From the NCBI GenBank assembly GCA_020086605.1, contig JACBWW010000017.1:4242520-4306519 (forward strand): a stretch of 64,000 bases of DNA. The letters are read 5' to 3'. Origin of the DNA: Lanius collurio (lineage: Eukaryota; Chordata; Aves; Passeriformes; Laniidae). This document shows, in pieces, positions 26,601 through 40,349 of this stretch. Below the pieces are notes generated by a model, which did no database searches, was not told the DNA's origin, and was given only the letters and a program-made list of their open reading frames with translations. The translations under genes and the position numbers were made by a program. Position 1 is the first letter of the stretch; each line of letters begins with the position of its first letter.

Positions 26601-28437
26601 CATTTGTGATATTAAAGATATCCCTCAATCTTGTCTGGTTATTTACTGAGAGCTGTTTTTATATTAAATGTCACCTGACATACAGCTTCCTTGGCTGAAA
26701 GAGTGGAAGAAAAATGTACAGCAAAACTCATCAGGGAGATACAATAATTTAGTACCCCTTTCAGTCTTTGCCTTGAAGCATCCCTCCCATCCCCAGCTCT
26801 CTCAAACACAGAAGTTACTGTGCTTACTTGTTGAGTATACGCTTTTCCTTCTGTGGTGTTGCCTACTGAATTTTTTTTTCACCAGCACTTCAGTCCACAT
26901 CATCTCTTATTCACACACCAGTTCTATCACAAGATTCTCAGCCAGCTACAAATATGACAATATTCACTGTGGAGACAGAGACTCCCCCATGCCTAGCAGG
27001 TTTGCAGGTCCTTGCACCTTTAGGCACATTTGAAAATGCCAACCCCCTCATTCACACCAACCCAGAAAAAATTAAGCCTCATCCCATGTCAGTACATTGC
27101 AACAAGTGTGAATCACAACTCCAGCATGTTCCATGCCTATTCTGGCTAAAGCCAGCCTATTCTGGCCTTATATTTTTGGCCTCAAAATTGATTGTAATAG
27201 CAGGTGGAGTAATTTACTCCTGAGCATCTCAAGTGGTCAGAAAACCTTGGCTGCCATTTATTGTCAGGAGATAGGAAAGTTAAAACTCACATCATCAAGG
27301 AGGGCAATGACTGATGCTTCCCTTGCAGGGTCACTATCATTTTTGCCTGGGGGCAGTTAACACACTTGCTGAAGGGTATCCCCCTGCTGATTTACTCATG
27401 AACAGACCAATATGTTGGCTGCAGGGCAGAGAAAGCTGCAGAGTTTGAGTTAATGTTGCCCAACTACAACTGCTGGACATGAAAAGGGTTGAAAAGATAC
27501 TTGCCAACCATGTGGGAGATGCCTTCTGCCTCTCCCAGAGGGAGTCTGAGTGGAAAAATACTGCTTTTTGTTGAAGTATTGACTTCAGCCTGTCTCCATG
27601 GAGGCATCTGATGCCCAGGGTTGAGGCTGTCTCCAGCTCCCCCTCATGTGCCTGCCAGTTTGGGGGCCCCCCACAACTTCTTCACAGGCAGCCACCAGTG
27701 CAGACCTGACTGTTTGTTAGCACTGGTTCTGATGCCTGTGATGGAGATCAAACCCCAGCTGCCTTCCCAGTACCGTGTATGTGCTGGGAAAGGGAAAGTG
27801 CTTGGTGATGGATGCCAGAGAAGGGGGCTCAGCTGCTGCTGGCTCCAGGCAGGGAATACACACAACCATGCAGGGAAGCTGCAGGCTGCAGTGACCACCA
27901 GGTTTCATCAGCCTGGGACCCTGACACTGCCATTCCCCTGGCAGCCAGCAGAGCCAGAAAGCCTCTCAGGCAGCAAACTGGCCTGAAGTGGGACATGAGC
28001 ACTACAAACCCCTTCAGACACACTGTCTCCTTGCTTTCTGACCATACAACATTGACCTCAATGCAGTTCCTCATCAACAACTAGCACATGCTCTCCATGT
28101 GCCCCAGGCTAAAAATTTACTGGGAGTGGGTATAGAGTTTGACCTGCACTCTGATGCTTTCCCCTTGAAATGTTTGTGCTGCAAAATAAAGCATTATTGA
28201 TCCCTGCTTTAAAAATCATGGGGTGCAACAGGTCCAGCTGCTTGTGGGGTAGAAATATGTGTCATTGCTGTCAAGTTATCCCATATGAAGTGTGTGAGAG
28301 CAATAGGAGCAATCCCCACAGATCTGAAAGCCACCACTCTTTTCTGAAAACGGAGAAACTCCTCCTGCTCCACCTGTTTGATGGACAAGACTCTTCACTG
28401 GGAACAAACACAAGATGCCTGAGGTTGTTTCTTACAC
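23621..28437. other. Non-coding stretch with regulatory-looking sequence
   Basis: No gene or named repeat recognised. The parts at 24360-24630 and 26340-26700 have balanced, non-repetitive composition with many homeodomain-type AATTA or TTAAT cores, a style often seen in conserved non-coding elements. That is an impression, not evidence of conservation. An A run lies near 26320. Confidence 0.45.
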
Positions 28438-28469
28438 AAAAGCTCTTCCTGCCAAAAGCTCTTCCTGCC
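28438..28469. repeat. Perfect 16-base tandem duplication
   Basis: AAAAGCTCTTCCTGCC occurs twice head to tail (28438-28453 and 28454-28469) without mismatch, suggesting a recent slippage event. Confidence 0.92.
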
Positions 28470-28509
28470 ACCTCTCTGTGGAGGCCAGTCATCAAGTTTA
28501 AACAATGTC

Positions 28510-28559
28510 CATGGTATTACAAGGGAGACCTTGGAATTACATGGTATTGTGAGGGAGAC
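28510..28559. repeat. Imperfect 20-base direct repeat, 30-base period
   Basis: CATGGTATTACAAGGGAGAC (28510-28529) recurs as CATGGTATTGTGAGGGAGAC (28540-28559), with three differences. It lies 40 bases after the 16-base duplication. Confidence 0.85.
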
Positions 28560-31500
28560 TGGCTCCTTTCAGATCAACCAACAGCATGAACATGTTACAG
28601 AGGCCTCAGAGCAGACTCTGTCCCAAGTACCTTACAAGCAATTAAAAAACACTCTAACGAGGTATAGAGACTTCCACAATAGGGTGCAGAGAAGTGATCT
28701 TCCTTGTGGCCACTAGAGACAGATTTCTGATGAAGACCTCAAAGGAAGTGATACCTAGGAGCAGAAATAGAAGTATAAGAAAGCTAACCAGTGATCATAT
28801 TCTTATCAAGGATCCCTAAGAAGGAAGAGGCAAGGGAAGATTAAGTAAGGTGGGCAGATAAAAGGATACAAAATAGAAAATATTTATCACAGCCTTTCAA
28901 GGAGGAAAAAGGAAAAATAAACTTTACAAGCCAGAGAGCACCCCTGCAGAGCATCTGATGGGATCACAGCTGGGTCCCATGTGCTGTCTCCCTCAAATTT
29001 CTCTCTTACATATGTATTTAAGACCATCTGCATTCATTCTTTGCTATTTCAGAACTAGTCCAAAGAGCTCCCTTGAATAATACATTTTTTAACTCTACCA
29101 ATATTTTGAAACAAAGCAGTTCTGCATTATTTGTTCCAATCTGTCTGCAGTTCAAATTCTGGCACAGCAGAATGTTTCAGCACAAAATGCATTTGAAATA
29201 CAAAATTGTTTATGCTGCTTTTTCCCCCTTTCCAACTGAAAACAACCCAATGTACTAGTTGTAATGGATTTTTAAACACATTTATCATTAAAGAATATTT
29301 CCAAGGAGTAAAAGCCAGTAAGTGGAACACAAATGGACCTTCCTTACAATATTTCCCCATGGTATGGCTCTGTACTAAAAAATATTCCAGAGGCTTACAC
29401 CCTCTTAATAACATTTTCTTTGTATTTGTGATGAATTAAATTTTCAGCTTAGAATTTCACCCTAAAAAAAAATTAAAAAGGAACAAAATCTTTAATTACT
29501 ACAGTTAAGCAGACATTATTTTCTCAGCACAGATTTCCCCACTGCCATTCATTATGTAGAAAAACTCAAACAACTCTCTTCAGACTATGGAGCATTTCCA
29601 GAAAGGACTTGTCTTTTCCCAGTAGGGAGCTGAAAGACAGTTATTTCTCAAATGAATAGAGTCAGAAGAAGCTAAGAACATTCCCAAAACCCCAAGTTCA
29701 GTTTTTTCTAATTTTCATAGTGCCAAACAATGGTAAATTATTTGCCTACCTACTTGACACAGACACAGCCTTGTTCTGTTCTTGCTGTGAGAGGCTCTAA
29801 AACACTCTGTCGCACCTGTATTTATAAATTTTCTGAATGTAAAAGTGTTGAAGAAAGGCCATATTGGCCATACTGTTAATGAGATGTCTTGCCTCTGGGG
29901 AAGCTCCTGCAAACAGGGAATTTATTTTACGACTCAGTTTGTCCAGAGAGAGTGGATTTTGAATGCTTTTTTGATTGTTTACAGTGAGAGTTCAATTTGC
30001 TTTTTCTGAATATCTCCCTACACAATGGATGCATTATGCTAACTAAGAATTAAGAATTTCAGATTAAGAAAATATCTAGATTCCATGCCATAGATATTTC
30101 TTTTATCAGGAATTTATTTTCAAGGCTTTAAGATTTGCCATTGTTTGAGGATAATAAAAAGTATATCCTTGGCTTCCCCATAGTCCATCTCAAAATAAAA
30201 GATTCCTGAATCTGTCCTGACACTAAATACCCAGCCCATTAGTAAAAGAAAGAAGAGCTATGTGTGTATTTTCAGCTCTAAATTACCAATCCAAGGGTAC
30301 TCTTATGAAAATGTAATTATGTAGAACATGAGTATTCATTTCAGCTTTGGAATTAGCAAGAAACTGCACACTTCACCCTAAAAAAAGTAACAATAATGAT
30401 AGAGGATATAGGAAAATAATAACATCAGATCTATCAGTTAAAAAAAGAGTTTTGAGCAGGGTTTTTGCCAGACCTAAGAAGCAGATGTAGATGTAGAGAA
30501 TAGCAAAACAAGCCTGATGACCCAGAGATGTAAAAGTGGCCAGGTTTTTCACAGTGTTGCACCTCTTGTAGTAATGGCTGTTGTAATAGTTTTATGGCCC
30601 ATCAGAGAAAATTAATTTATCCAGGCTCTAAGCTGTAAACGTGTGATCCTTGACATTGTGACCTGAAAGTATGTGTTTCATTTGCTGAAACTGTGCATCT
30701 TGCCACTCACACCACTTCCAGTCTTGGCTCCATGCAGAACACAGCAAAGGCCTAATTTTACCCTCAGATAGGTACATGCAGACCCCAAAGACTTCAGACA
30801 GACATACCTGACCATATCTGAACGTATTCCAGCAGCCCCTACCACTTGCTCTATGTTGCAGACACGTCTGTCCCCATCATGATCATAAGGGCAAGATTCA
30901 GCGATGAGAGAGAAAATTAATTATTAAAAGACTACAACTTGGATAAGGAGTCTTGTTTAAAAGAAATCACTTTCTTATGATATATTTGTTTTGATTAAAG
31001 AATAATTATTGATTGAAATTTTTCTTAAAAATCACAAAATGTCTCTGCAGTTGTAGCAAAGCAAAGAAATGGAAATGAATGCCTTTATAACAAGGATGCA
31101 GTCAGAGGAGGCCCGTTTCCTAATACCTCCTTTTCTATAACCACAGCTGCATGAAATATGTAGGCAAAAGCTCAGTGTTTTCCCCAGAAAACAGTTTATA
31201 TCTCTCTATGACAGTTAGTTATGCTCACTGCTGCTTTTCAAAAAACTTTAAAGGGAAGAAATCACTTATTCCAGAGCCCTCAGCCTGACAGTTCTGACTA
31301 CATCGGTTGTTGCGTTCATTGACGGCTTTGCATCTTTATTGTGCCTTTAACACACATTGACTTAATGTGCCAGACAAAGCTTAACTTCTCCCTGAATTTG
31401 CTCCAAAACATCTTTGAGAGTAATGGTGCAAAAAGAACCCTCTCTTTCTGCATCTTCTCCCTCCTCCCTCCTCTGTGTGCACGTGGCAGTGCAGGCAGAC

Positions 31501-34500
31501 ACGTGTGCATCACTCCTGCATGTGTGTAAGCAGCAATTTTTTATGCTGGGGTGTTGAGACAGTTTGTTAGCAAAAAAATACCTCTGTGATTTGTTTAGAT
31601 ACTCAAGAGGCAATTAAAAAAACACATTATTATATGAAGTTTTTGCTTTCATGTGTGCCCACAAGAACTTCATTTGGACCTGATGTTAGCAGAACCTGAA
31701 TGTTTAAGAGTCTGCTTTTCAAAAAGTTTTTTTCCTGTGGCACATTTTAAAATTTCACTAGTGATGTGTGTCACCATTTACACAGCAAGAATATGGGATC
31801 TGCCCATTGCTACTCAGGCTGCACCTGCTATTAAAAGAAAATACCAGTTTAAAACCTTTAGAGCTCAAGTTTTCTATGTGGTGAGTATACCAGAATAATT
31901 CTCCCCTTCACCCTTTTTATTAATATTCTGCTACATGATAATACGACTACAAACCTACTCATGCTTTGTAAGATGCAGCACAGCTCTGACCTCAGAAATT
32001 TGTGATAAAAACAACTTGGTGCTGAAGTGGGTGGTGGTGCTTCTGATGGTAAGGGTAGAGTAATGTAAAAGGCAAAACCTGCAGCAGGTCTCTGCTACCT
32101 CTTTTCTTACATCATACACAAGAGGAACAGAACTGTCATCAATATTTTTAAGTCTTTGCAGTAGCTACATAATTTTAAATCTCTGCAGTTTTGAAGATTT
32201 ATGCCTCTAACTTGACTCCAATTAATATTTTTTGCCATGCAAATATAAATATTATAGGTGATTATTACTGCAAAGCATGTTCATACCATTTTAACTGCCC
32301 TGTGCTTTGCCAGTGCAGGAATGACAAGTCCCCTGCACAGTTAAGCTTCCCTCTTAAGTCAACAAAATAAAACAAGACAAAGTGCAGGATAACAGATCAA
32401 TAGATAGAAAGCCTGAGGGTTACTGGAAAGGAAGAAAGAGGGAAGAGGGGGGGATTTTAGTTATTTTAGAAAGTAGGAAGAGGAAGTAAATAGGAAGAGG
32501 CAGAATGTGCAGATGTGCAGCACAGGTAAAAGCAAGACAGAGAAGGGAAATGTCAGAGGAGTGGAAGAAATTCAGCATGTAAAAAATAATGAGAACAAGC
32601 AAGAATGTAGGCAAGAAGAAAATTTCTCTAACAATAGTTTAAAAATAAATGAACCTGGCCCTGGTCCTCACAACCCTGCCTGGAAAGACTCAAGAACAGG
32701 GATATTTCCATCCCAATCTTTAAAAGCCAAAACACAGCTCCATGTAGCTACTGTGAAGAAAAAGGAGCCAGCACACACCATTACCCTGGGCAGCTTCAGT
32801 CAAGTGGTTCCTCTGCATTTCAATGTCTACACTGAGTCAGACACATCCTACTGCTCATGGCTAAGTTGCATAGGGGCATGGCAATTGCCAGCCTATGGAT
32901 CAAAGATGATCCCCTCCCTACTCCCTACTTACCAGCTTGAGAATGAGAGGAGACACAAATAAGATAAAAACTACACATCACAGTATGTTTCTTGAAGGTT
33001 AATTAGAAATCCATATGAATTATAGAATATAGAAATGAGGTAATATAAATTCATCTGAGACACTATTCAAGACTTAGCAGGTAGCACTGTTGCTTCAGTC
33101 CAGATTCTCATCAGACTGTAATAATTTTTAATGCAAACAAGACCTCCTGTAATCACTTGCTTGCAAAACTCTCTTCTGGTTTTAGGCATTGGGTCTTATT
33201 TATAGGGGGAGGGAACATTGGGGAAATCGAGATCAACAAAGGTGTGTGAAAGGAGGCAAGCCCTCTTCTTAAAATCTCTCTGCTGGAAGGCACTCAGCAC
33301 TCCCAGGGCTTGTGGGAGACTACTGAAGCTAGGTCTAGTTTCTAGGGCTCCCACAGGACTCTGTAGGGCAAAGTCTTGGATGGATCTGTCTCACAAGGAA
33401 GAGCTTTAAGACAGAAAACTGCAGCATCCAAGTAACCTCAGCAGAGCAGCAGGAACAAGAAAAAACTTCTCCCGAGTGTCCTGGGCATTGGACTACTTGT
33501 TCTTGAAGTTGAAAAGCATTTTGAATTTCAAGATTAGGATAAAAAAACAGGCACTTGATGACAGGACCAGGCACCCATTTGCACCCATCAAGACTCTGTC
33601 CCTTAGATCCAAATTAATTCCACAATTTCCTCAAGAGAATCTAGAAGTAAAAATGGATTTTAAAGATTAATCTTTTCAGTGCATAAAAGTAGCACAAGCT
33701 GCAATACCCTTGAATAACTTCAAAGAAATATTATCCAAAAGTTTTTAAATTTTATTATAGTATAGTTTTCCACTAGTATATTTAAATTCTAGATATATTC
33801 TCTAAAACTTGAAAAATAAGCTATACATGAAGACCACAATTAAGGAATAGGTGGCCAAATATGGCTTATCAGGCTAGACCGGGGTTGTTCTTACTTCTCT
33901 GATAGCTCTGGCTATCTGGAATTCCACTCTGGAGGTCCTCGAATAGGGTGGGGAGAGGGGCACCTCAACAGAGCTCTTTAGCCCATCTTAAGGCAAATGT
34001 CAGAAGAATCAGCATGAATTTCTTTTGTAGAATAAAGGTAGGTTTCTACATGTGGTATTTCCAACATATTAATCACACAGTGGTTATATAGAAAGCATGA
34101 TGGGAATTGGTTTTAGCTAATACCAACTATTTAGCTTTGCTGGTGTTTTAGCTTTCCATCAAAATTAAAGGAAAGAGAGGCAGCCCCTGAGAGTAACACA
34201 CTCAGACACTGGTGTTAAGACAGGATGGAATACCTCTGGATTCTTCTCACTCCCTGCCAGCTTCAGCCAGAAGGACCATTATTTTGAGAGTTTCTGAACA
34301 TGAATACAGCCCAAACAATATATTTGTGTTTTAACGAGGAGTACAACCACAGTTCAATCTTTTGTTTTGCCAGTGGGTCTGTATCTCCAGTATCTTGCTG
34401 GGAATACACAGGCCCATGTCAGAGAGGCAGCAAACCACTCAAACTGAACTGGACCCTGACTGAAAAACCCACATATCAAAGGGTTGAGCTGTTTGCCAGG

Positions 34501-37500
34501 TCTGGGGAGGAGCAATCCAAGCATTGTCCCATTAAATCAGATTACACTCAAACACGTACACAGAGGCATGCAGCTTTCAAGCACTCATTTCACACAAACC
34601 AGTTAATATTATCCCACAGTATTTTCTTTCCTCAGAAGAAAAGGTTAAACGTCCATTTGACTGACACACATCCCAGCCAGAACACCAGAGTAACACAGAA
34701 ATATGAACAGATAGCATTTAACTGTGTATTTTAAAGTCATGCCTAAAAATGTAGCCATAAAAGTGCACTTGAAAAACAGCGAGGTGAGTCAGACACCCAG
34801 CAATTACACTGTACTTAAAATGAGTGAGAGGGTTGCTGCTGGGAGGTCATGAGAGATCATTTTGTCAAGCAGTGTTAAATGAAGCAGTTGCCTTGTGTCT
34901 TTCTTCTGAGCTGCTCTGTGGAACACGGGATCTAGTCATTTAAAGGTGATGTGAAGAATAAGGCAGAGGGTTTTCAGAAGAAAAACCTGGCTGTATCCAT
35001 TTGCTTCCATTTGCAAACGCATGGACAGGGAAAGATGAAAGATGCCTTTGCCCATCAGTCAGTGCATCCCTGCAGGCTCCAGCTCTCTGCTGAAGGGGGA
35101 AGAGGAACTCTGATGCTCTCGGGCAGGATCTTTGCACAGCAGTGAGGCTTGATTTCCTGCACTGAAGTTTAATTCTGGCATCCGCTGGCAGCCAGGGTAG
35201 CCTGGATGTTGCAGATGTCCCAGTTCCACTACTGAAGTTGTGATGCATTATCAAAGTCATGATGCAGCTTATAACCCAGATAACTTTTTATATGGAGATG
35301 TTCAGAATTTACAAGGACTGCCCCGGTGTTCTCATCCCCAAAGTTTTCTTCAGCATTTTCATCTGAGCTTACCATTTTTTCTGTCTGCCTTTACTCTGAA
35401 CATCCTCAGCAAGAGATATGAGAGCAATAGACAGGAGATGTCCCTTGTCCCCTGAATGAGACGATTATTTGAAATACAGATAGATTAGACCAAGCTCCTG
35501 CAACCTTGATGTGAGCACCACCTATGGCTTCTGTGCTGTGTGCTCCATTTTGGCTGGTTCCCTGATCCAGCTATGGATTTGCTGACTCTGTGTCCAATAT
35601 TCTGGGGTTTCCAAAATTCTTAGTGTTCCCCAAGAGTCTTCTTCTTCATGCAGTACAGATATACTTAACATTCCTTCACCAAACAGCACACACTAGAACT
35701 TGGCACTATTTTCCTCGGAATAACACTTACACAGAATGTAGAGATGGCCATTGTCCCAAGAGACAAGACTCTGAGTGCTACTGATAGCAGGGAGAAAAAG
35801 ATGTCCAGCGTGAAAGTTACCCTCTGGCACAGTTTAGCATATTTAAACATCACTAACTTTATGTTGAATATTCACGGAGCTTAAAGAGCCCCCAAGTGCT
35901 GAGCTGACCCCTGAGTTTGTCCTTTGTGACTGCAGTGGAAGCACACGATAGCATTTGCCCTTTGATGGGATTCCAAAAGCCTTTACAATCCTTTCATAAA
36001 AAAAAAAAATACAATCAACAGAAAATAAAACTGCACTTTCAATTAACGAGGACAATTACTTCTAATTGTAAAGCTCATACATTTTTCAAATGAAGAGATA
36101 TCATTTTGCCTTAATTGGTAGGTGCGGTGAATAGGCAATTAAAAACACATTAAATTTGGACCCACAGATAACAAGGAGCAAATTTCTGTCCTGAGCAGAT
36201 TATGGTTGTGAATGTGCCTCTGCTGTCACTTTAAAACCAATAAAGGGGCTCCCTGGGCATATTTTATGGTTCCTCCATTATTGCCACTGAAGATAAGATA
36301 TCAGCATTTCCATTACAAACAGTTGGGTTTCAGGGGGAGTTGGCTAAATGATCCTGCAGACAGAAGCGTGCCATCACTTAGCCCAGGAGAGCTGAGCAGG
36401 GTTTTAAAAACACTGGGTTGCTTTTTGCTCCCGTTAGTCATGCAGTGCCTGCCCTCTGCACCCTGGTGGGTGAGCCCCAGCAATTAAACAGTGGTGGGGA
36501 CCGAAGTTCAGATGCTCTATGGAAATCCCTAACAGAAATGTGCCCCTTTATCCCCTCACACACACTCATGTATGCTGTGTCTGCTGCTGGCAATTGCACA
36601 GCTGATAGTAAAAAAGAATTTCTCTCTCTTTCCCCTGGTCTCACTACTGCAAACACTGAGCATGTCAGCCAGCTTTACAGAGGAACTGGCTACCCCTTGA
36701 ACTGAAGCAGATAAGCCCTGGAGAGCCATGAAATGAACAAATTTACATGTGAATCCATTTGTGCTGCTATTTATCTGCAAACCAAGAATGACATATGCAA
36801 AACAGTCACAGCTGAATGGACTTTGTAAACTGGGAGAGCTTCTGTGTACCAGTTCCATTCCTCATGTTCCTTACAGTCCTGTGTCTTTCCAGCACTCTGC
36901 CTCAGCCAAGGAAACTGAGGCTCTCTGAGGGCATTAATAAGAAATACAATTTGTGATTCCTAGAAAGGATAGAAAGTGTAAAATGACCTTCAAGAACAGA
37001 AGTTTTGGCTGTCTATGATCCTCTCAAGCTGGAGGGGTAGCAGACAGGTGGAGAGGTGAAACCCAGGCCTTGTTCATGACAAGTGTTCAAAAAGCATTCA
37101 CAACAGATGCTTGAAGAGCCATGCTGTAGTCCCTAAACTTTCCCCAGCAGTAAAGCTAATTTGGATTAGAAAATTCTTCCAATTGTTATTCTGTTCATAC
37201 AGCCCAGGGAATTTTAATAATACCTAAAGTTAATAGCAGACATCATTATACACAGGACATTCAAAGCAAAAACAAACCAGAAAATGACTTTTTTTTTTTT
37301 GTTTGTTAAATCTGGGCTCAGGCAAGCAGAAAGCACATATTTCATTATTGTGATTTATCATACACATAAACTTATCCCATCAAGCCATCTTGACTTGAGC
37401 TGCTTTTGGGCCTGAAGCTAAGACAGCAGAGAGCTGACTAAAAGTAAGACTGATCAGATGCTTAAAGGTAAGTCTATCTAAGCACCTGGCTGATTTGGGG

Positions 37501-40266
37501 CTTTTAATGCAATCATTCATGGAAACCCAGTTCATTAGGCTTTAGTCTTTATTGATTTCTTGCCAGAACAATTTATAGAGTTGCAGAAGTCACAGCTTCC
37601 TACAAAGATTCTTGTAGAAGTAGTAGAAGCATGAAATTCAGAAAGGGTCCTCGTGCTCATGGATGAGCAACTCTGGTTCCTGCCAGGCCCCCAGAAAGTT
37701 TCTTTCTTTCTCTAGGGGAAGAGAATTAGGGATGTGGACCCAGGAGCAGCTCACAGGTCAATCTTACCATGGTCACAGTGGAGACTAACCTGGTTAATGG
37801 ACCTTATTGTCTGGAGCTGTGGGAGCTGCCAACACAGACCAAAACAGGCAAAGAAAGCGGTGGGTTTGTTTCAGGGGCTCTCAGCAGTTCAGTGAAAGTA
37901 CAGCTACAAGTATTTCTGTAATATTGATCTTTACAAATACAGATAAGATTCCTTCTAAAGCCCATTTGCACAGTTCAGACTTCTAAATGTTTTCCTTCTG
38001 CAACATCTGAGGCAAACTTTGTGCTAAAGGCCAGAACAACTTCTGTACAGATGAGACCTTTGTTAGACAAAAGCTCTAATTTGTTTATTTAGCAGAGAGG
38101 CCTAAACTTTGTCTGTTTTTGCTAGGTGGCATTTGTGGCACTGTGCTGATGGCTGCCCTAGTTTGCACTCTCAGCTCTTTGCTGAAGGACATTGTTCATT
38201 TTGTACTTCACAGCATCCACCCCAAAAGTTCCCTGGTGCTACAAAAATCTGAACCAGCAGGTCTCCCTGAGAGCCTCGAGCAGAGTTTCATGGTGATTCA
38301 TCTAACCTGTAGAGACAATGTGGTGACATCTGAGGTGCTTGCAGTCCCAGATGTTCCCAAAGCTGCCCAGGAAGCAGTGTGCCCATGCTGCACTGGGTAT
38401 TCCCCTGCCTCTGGATGACTTCATTATCCACAATGCTGCTTCTGAAAGGAAGACCTTGAGATTTCAGACAACTTCCAGCCACCATCTCTCCAGAAGCACC
38501 TGCCAGCAGCTAAATATCTCCAAGAGAGACTGAGAAACAAAATAGGAATGGAAATCAGGATTCAAAGTCAGATCTGATTCACCTGAGAAGCAGAAACAAA
38601 AAACTTCTTCACCTAGTGCTGGGAAGCAGTAGAAGTTCCTGCCTGATGCAGAGGCAGGGGTAGCCTGGAAGTGCAGAAGGGCATTGCACCTCCTGGTGCT
38701 CCTCTTGATTTCACAGCCACCAGACCCAGGGCTGTGGACCATTGCCAAGCTGTGCAAAGGGGGGAAGGAAAATAACAAATATTAATAAAAAGTGATATGA
38801 ATTAACTGTGTAAATGAGGAGGGTTGATATTACTGAGAAGGCTCTCTAGGGCTCAAATGAATTTGGGTCCTGCATCCCTGATATTTCTCATCATTTTGTG
38901 AGTAGATAGGTAGATACAGCACAGATGGAGAAAAGGAATTGCAGGGCTTCAGTCACAGAGCATATCAGCAGAACTGGTAGGGAATTTTCTGTTTAGAGGC
39001 TTCTGTCCTCTCAGGAGATACAAGTCCATCAGAACAGAAAGCTAACTGGAATTGAAACGGGCTTGATATCTAATATTTCTGTGTGCTATCAGAGAAAGGG
39101 CAAATAGTAAACCTCATTTTGCATTGTATTTGCATCTTAAGTTCAAAAGCATTTCTAAAAATGAGGACTTTAGGACACCGAATTTTATTTATATATCTGA
39201 AAACAGTACTCCAGTATTAAGGAGATGAAAAAATATTTGCCTGAGAATAGTTGATTTTTACAGCATTAAAATATTCCACGTGCAGCAACCCAAGCAGGCC
39301 AAGAAACTATTTCATACTTGGGTTGTGAGATGCATAAATATGATGCATTACATCAGGGAGTGTTAAGATATATTTATAATTTGAAGGACTTTAGAGACTG
39401 TTTCAGCGTGGAAGATGAGATACCAATAAAAAGGGAACTAATCTTGAAGTTTTCTATGTTGTATCCCTCGGAAAGCAAGGCAGCAAAAGATAAACTGTGC
39501 CCACAGACACACACTTAGTTTTCTTCCTTTATAAATATGTATCAGCTAAAAACAAGTACATCCAGTACATCTGTCTCAATATGTGTGTAAAAACCTAATC
39601 AATATGAAGGATAACAGAACATGGGTTTGGTCTGGTGAATGCACAGATGTTTTGATATAAGAATATGTTCATAGAAGCCTGGGATGGTAATGAGTGCATG
39701 GATCCAGCTATAAATGTACAGGCCTGGGCTGTTTGCACTGATCTTTGCCCTTAATGGCAATGCTGAAGCAGCAGTTTGCCACTGCTCTTCCTGACTGGTC
39801 ACTGCTAATCAATAGCCTTATAAATCAGTGCATTTAGGGCACTGCCAGCCTGATTCCTCATGTAAACACTTGTCAGGTTTAATTAATGGCCAGCCAGGTC
39901 TGCTGCTCTCCCCGTGCCTTCTCCTGACACTGCACGGAGCCCAGGCTGCATTCAGGGTGGTAGCTTGAGTTGTTCTTCCAGTGGTGATGAAGGAAAGGGA
40001 AAAGCATCACTGCCTCCTTCATCAGTGGGGTTTCTAGGCTTGCTGTGCTGCTCCTAACTCTGCTGGCCTTGGTCCCAGCTCATTCCTGTGTAATCCACGA
40101 GGAAGGTCTGCTTTTGGGAGAAAAAACCTCTTCTGGAGGGGGAGCCTGTGAATATGGATGGGAAATAATGTAGTGAACCACAGGCATGGAAAACCAACAA
40201 AATAAATATGTCCTTACACATTAGTGCACACATTAAACACAAGAAACAAAAGGAATAATGAAAATC

Positions 40267-40268
<2 letters not shown>
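28560..40268. other. Long non-coding stretch, candidate regulatory DNA
   Basis: No convincing gene over nearly 12 kb. The largest open frames (151 codons at 32507-32962 and 144 codons at 34300-34734, both +) show no domain that I recognise. A purine-rich tract lies at about 32424-32500, and a T run lies near 37288-37300. Segments 31080-31420, 35990-36330, 36720-36860 and 39690-39900 look like conserved non-coding elements in composition and motif content. One splice-bounded open stretch at 31786-31880 is discussed as a weak exon candidate. Confidence 0.45.
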
Positions 40269-40301
<33 letters not shown>

Positions 40302-40318
40302 GGCGGGGAGAGAGAGAG
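40269..40318. repeat. (GA)n microsatellite
   Basis: Uninterrupted GA dinucleotides at 40269-40299, then a GTGGCGGG interruption and a second short GA run to about 40318. It is likely polymorphic. It lies just upstream of an old CR1 fragment. Confidence 0.95.
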
Positions 40319-40349
40319 TAGGGTAAAGTCATCAGGGAAGTCCCTCCAG

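Noticed and set aside
32507..32962. 151-codon plus-strand open frame
   Set aside because: The first third is translated purine-rich low-complexity DNA; the rest has no similarity that I recognise.
34300..34734. 144-codon plus-strand open frame
   Set aside because: No domain, signal peptide or splice context; its length is within chance for 64 kb searched in six frames.
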